Part shown: in pieces, positions 7,065 to 9,360 of the stretch
Layout of the letters: each line of letters opens with the position of its first letter
Numbering within the stretch: position 1 is the first letter of the stretch
Notes under the pieces: model-generated
Told to the model about the DNA's origin: nothing
The model's database searches: none
Seen by the model: only the letters and a program-made list of their open reading frames with translations
Translations under genes and position numbers: made by a program
NCBI GenBank assembly: GCA_051744245.1
Contig: JBNJCV010000065.1
Span: forward strand, 1 to 9,360
Reading direction: 5' to 3'
DNA length: 9,360 nt
Origin: M55B165 sp051744245
GTDB lineage: Bacteria; Actinomycetota; Humimicrobiia; Humimicrobiales; Humimicrobiaceae

Positions 7065-8006
7065 ATGACAAAAGAAGATAGAAAAATAGCATATTATCCA
7101 GGTTGCTCCCTTAACTCTACTTCCATGGATTACAATGTTTCCATAAAGAAGCTGCTGGGGGTACTGGAAATAGGCTTTGAAGAGATTGAGGACTGGAATT
7201 GTTGTGGGACAACTCCTGCCCATCATACAAGCGAGGAGCTCTCGCTGGTCCTTTCTGCCAGAAACCTTTTGCTGGCCAGGGAAATGGGTTATGAGGAAAT
7301 TTTATGCCCATGTGTGTCCTGCTATAATAAGCTAATGCATGCAGCAAAAGTTCTCGGATCTAGTGACGAGACTTTAAATGAATTTGAACTGGAGCAAAAA
7401 GCCAGCCTTATATCTGACTTAGAAGAGATGGATTTCTCTATAGAAAAAGAATATAATTTCAAGGTTTACTCTATTTTAGAATTCTTGGTAGACCATAGAG
7501 ACCTTATAAAGGAAAAATACCAACAGGTATCAGGGGGCAAAAATTATCAGAGACCCGGCATTCTCTCAGAGCTGGTACCAGCCTGCTATTATGGCTGCGC
7601 ACTGCTTAGACCAAGGGAGAGACCAGCTTTTGATAGTGTTGAAAACCCTACCTCGATGGAAAAGCTTCTAGCGGATGTGGGAATTAAATGTACAAGCTTT
7701 CAGTTTAAAACAGAATGCTGCGGGGCTATACTTTCACTTACCAACAAAGATGTAGTCCTAGGGCTTTCAAAGAAGATAATTGATACAGCTATCGGCAGCG
7801 GGGCAAATAGTTTTGTAGTATTTTGCCAATTATGCCAGCAAAACCTGGATTTAAGGCAATCCCAGATTAACAGCTATTTTGGCAAAAACTATCATATTCC
7901 CGTGCTTTACCTGACCCAGGTATTGGGAATGGCCCTGGGATTAAGTGAGAAAGAAGTAATGCTTGAGTCCCTTTTTGTGAAGCCGGTTATAAAGAAAGGA
8001 TTTTAA
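7065..8006 (+). CDS. hdrB: Heterodisulfide reductase subunit B-like protein with two CCG domains
   Basis: The catalytic-type subunit that in methanogens carries two non-cubane [4Fe-4S] clusters and reduces the CoM-S-S-CoB disulfide. It has 313 residues. Both cysteine-rich CCG domains are complete. The first uses C14, C46-C47, C83 and C86, with spacings of 31 and 35 residues. The second uses C178, C218-C219, C254 and C257, with spacings of 39 and 34. This fits the family pattern CX(31-39)CCX(34-36)CxxC. The opening YYPGCSLNSTSMDY is also typical. The ATG follows the hdrC stop with no gap and has only a weak upstream purine run, so coupled translation is likely. In bacteria the substrate of such HdrB proteins is generally not established. 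The hdrA ribosome binding site lies in its last codons. Confidence 0.93.
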   Translation: MTKEDRKIAYYPGCSLNSTSMDYNVSIKKLLGVLEIGFEEIEDWNCCGTTPAHHTSEELSLVLSARNLLLAREMGYEEILCPCVSCYNKLMHAAKVLGSSDETLNEFELEQKASLISDLEEMDFSIEKEYNFKVYSILEFLVDHRDLIKEKYQQVSGGKNYQRPGILSELVPACYYGCALLRPRERPAFDSVENPTSMEKLLADVGIKCTSFQFKTECCGAILSLTNKDVVLGLSKKIIDTAIGSGANSFVVFCQLCQQNLDLRQSQINSYFGKNYHIPVLYLTQVLGMALGLSEKEVMLESLFVKPVIKKGF

Positions 8007-8008
8007 AT

Positions 8009-9360
8009 TTGAGAATTGGAGTATTTATATGCCATTGTGGCTCTAATATAGCTGCAAATGTGGATGTTGAACAAGTTGCCCAGGAGGCAAAAAATTTTCC
8101 AGGGGTGGTATTTACACAAACCAACCTCTATACATGTTCTGAACCAGGACAGCTTCAGATTACAAAAGCAGTAAAAGAGCATAATCTAAACCGGGTAGTA
8201 GTAGCTTCTTGTTCTCCCCAGGTACATAACCGGACTTTCATGAGGACCGTTGAGTCTGCGGGTCTCAACCCATATCTTTTTAATATGGCAAACTTAAGGG
8301 AACAGGACTCATGGATACATGATGACAGGGAGAAAGCCACTGCCAAGGCTGTAGACCTGGTGAGGATGGCAGTTGCTAAAGTCTACAGGCATGGAGAACT
8401 TTACCCAAAATATTTTGATATAAATAAGAAAGTTTTAATTATAGGAGGGGGAATTACCGGGATACAGACAGCATTGGATATTGCCAATGGAGGCAGGAAG
8501 GTAATTCTAGTAGAAGCTGAAGCCTCCATCGGGGGCAAGATGGCCCAGCTAGATAAAACCTTTCCCACCATTGACTGCTCAGCCTGCATACTTTCGCCCA
8601 AAATGGTGGATGTAGGCACCCATGAAAATATTGAGCTCCTTACCAATTCAGAAGTTGTAAAGCTTGAAGGTTCTGTGGGAAATTTTAAGGCTACCGTGCG
8701 TAAAAAACCCAGATATATTGATGTTAAAAATTGCACTTCCTGTGGAGATTGTGAAGAAGTCTGTCCGGTAACCATGCCTAACAGGTATGAAGCTGGCTTA
8801 ACTGAAAAGAAAGCCATCTCTAAAATGTTTGCCCAAGCAGTACCCTCAGCTTACAGTATAAATAAAAGGGGCAAGGCCCCGTGCAGGAGCAGTTGTCCCG
8901 CAGACGTTCCTGCCCAGGGATATATTGCCCTTATAAGGGAAGGAAAATATGATGAGGCCTTAAAACTTCACCGGGAAGAAAATCCATTTCCGTCTATATG
9001 TGCAAGGGTTTGTACCCATCCCTGCGAGGTGGATTGTACCAGAAAACTGGTTGATGAACCCGTGGCCATTATGGCCTTAAAAAGGTTTATCGCTGACCGG
9101 GAACTTACTATAAATGAGGTTCCCCTACCTCAGATGGAAGAAAAAAAGCCGGAAAAAGTAGCCGTGATAGGTTCAGGTCCAGCAGGACTGACTGCTGCAT
9201 ACTATCTGGCAAAGAAAGGTTATGGAGTTAGTGTCTTTGAAGCAATGGATAAGCCAGGAGGGATGCTCAGAACAGAGATTCCTGATTACAGGCTTCCCCC
9301 AGAGATTTTGGACAGGGAGATAGATGTAATAAAGAGAATGGGCGTGGAGATTAAAACAGG
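8009..9360 (+). CDS. hdrA: HdrA-like flavoprotein with a GltD/NfnB-like module, partial at the 3' side
   Basis: The FAD-containing subunit, the likely electron-bifurcating centre of an Hdr-type complex. The frame stays open to the right edge (450 complete codons). Start is TTG, with AAAGGA at 7995-8000 eight bases upstream. Residues 1-130 form the HdrA N-terminal domain with FICHCGSN, C43 and ASCSPQ (C68). An FAD fold follows with GGGITG at 146-151 and the HdrA signature DCSACILSPKM at 189-199. A [4Fe-4S] motif is C242, C245, C248, C252. From about 290 there is a GltD-type N-terminal iron-sulfur domain (C292, C296, C331, C335, C339, C343), then a second nucleotide-binding motif GSGPAGLTAAYYLAKKG at 388-404 and PGGMLRTEIPDYRLP at 416-430, as in GltD and NfnB. 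Methanogen HdrA lacks this second module. No selenocysteine codon appears in the part seen. The remainder lies outside the window. Confidence 0.92.
   Translation, partial: MRIGVFICHCGSNIAANVDVEQVAQEAKNFPGVVFTQTNLYTCSEPGQLQITKAVKEHNLNRVVVASCSPQVHNRTFMRTVESAGLNPYLFNMANLREQDSWIHDDREKATAKAVDLVRMAVAKVYRHGELYPKYFDINKKVLIIGGGITGIQTALDIANGGRKVILVEAEASIGGKMAQLDKTFPTIDCSACILSPKMVDVGTHENIELLTNSEVVKLEGSVGNFKATVRKKPRYIDVKNCTSCGDCEEVCPVTMPNRYEAGLTEKKAISKMFAQAVPSAYSINKRGKAPCRSSCPADVPAQGYIALIREGKYDEALKLHREENPFPSICARVCTHPCEVDCTRKLVDEPVAIMALKRFIADRELTINEVPLPQMEEKKPEKVAVIGSGPAGLTAAYYLAKKGYGVSVFEAMDKPGGMLRTEIPDYRLPPEILDREIDVIKRMGVEIKT

Noticed and set aside
1959..8003. The same 14-mer TAAAGAAAGGATTT precedes both porA (1959-1972) and hdrA (7990-8003).
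   Set aside because: Both copies are Shine-Dalgarno regions, where A/G-rich similarity is expected; there is no further similarity on either side.
6525..8006. Possibility that the hdrC/hdrB pair is a membrane DsrMK/HdrDE-type or succinate-dehydrogenase-like or glycolate-oxidase-type module.
   Set aside because: The two genes are separate, no membrane cytochrome subunit is present, and an hdrA gene follows directly, so a soluble HdrABC type fits best.
8401..8817. Minus-strand open frame of 138 codons opposite hdrA.
   Set aside because: The + strand codes for the HdrA FAD fold and iron-sulfur motifs; the antisense frame shows no domain.

Overview
The window looks like chromosomal core metabolism of an anaerobic, low-GC bacterium. 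The ybaB-recR pair is bacterial, and the rest is iron-sulfur and ferredoxin chemistry: a four-subunit pyruvate:ferredoxin oxidoreductase and a soluble heterodisulfide-reductase-type complex. Arginine is mostly AGG/AGA, isoleucine is often ATA, and several genes start at TTG or GTG. The phylum cannot be fixed from the sequence alone; an uncultivated anaerobic lineage or a clostridial relative would both fit. All genes are on the + strand and tightly packed. I see no mobile element, CRISPR array, tRNA or rRNA.

Layout: (1) positions 2-961 hold the probable tail of dnaX, then ybaB and recR, the common bacterial dnaX-ybaB-recR order. (2) A 107-bp gap with a good extended -10 promoter leads into porC-porD-porA-porB, followed with no gap by lysC (aspartokinase) and, 47 bp later, asd (aspartate-semialdehyde dehydrogenase). 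These six genes read as one operon from 1069 to 6372. (3) A 152-bp AT-rich gap carries two tandem promoter-like copies and leads into hdrC-hdrB-hdrA. hdrA runs off the right edge.

How the genes may work together (inference): PorCDAB interconverts pyruvate + CoA + oxidised ferredoxin with acetyl-CoA + CO2 + reduced ferredoxin. LysC and Asd begin the aspartate family of amino acids, and the Asd product condenses with pyruvate on the route to lysine and diaminopimelate, so an anabolic pyruvate-synthase role is attractive. HdrABC-type complexes use flavin-based electron bifurcation and can make or use the reduced ferredoxin that Por needs.

No unknown system is evident. The points most worth a second look are the HdrA carrying a GltD/NfnB-like module that is cut by the window edge, a well-placed internal start in lysC that could yield a separate regulatory subunit, the por-lysC-asd gene fusion into one operon, and the duplicated promoter-like segment before hdrC.
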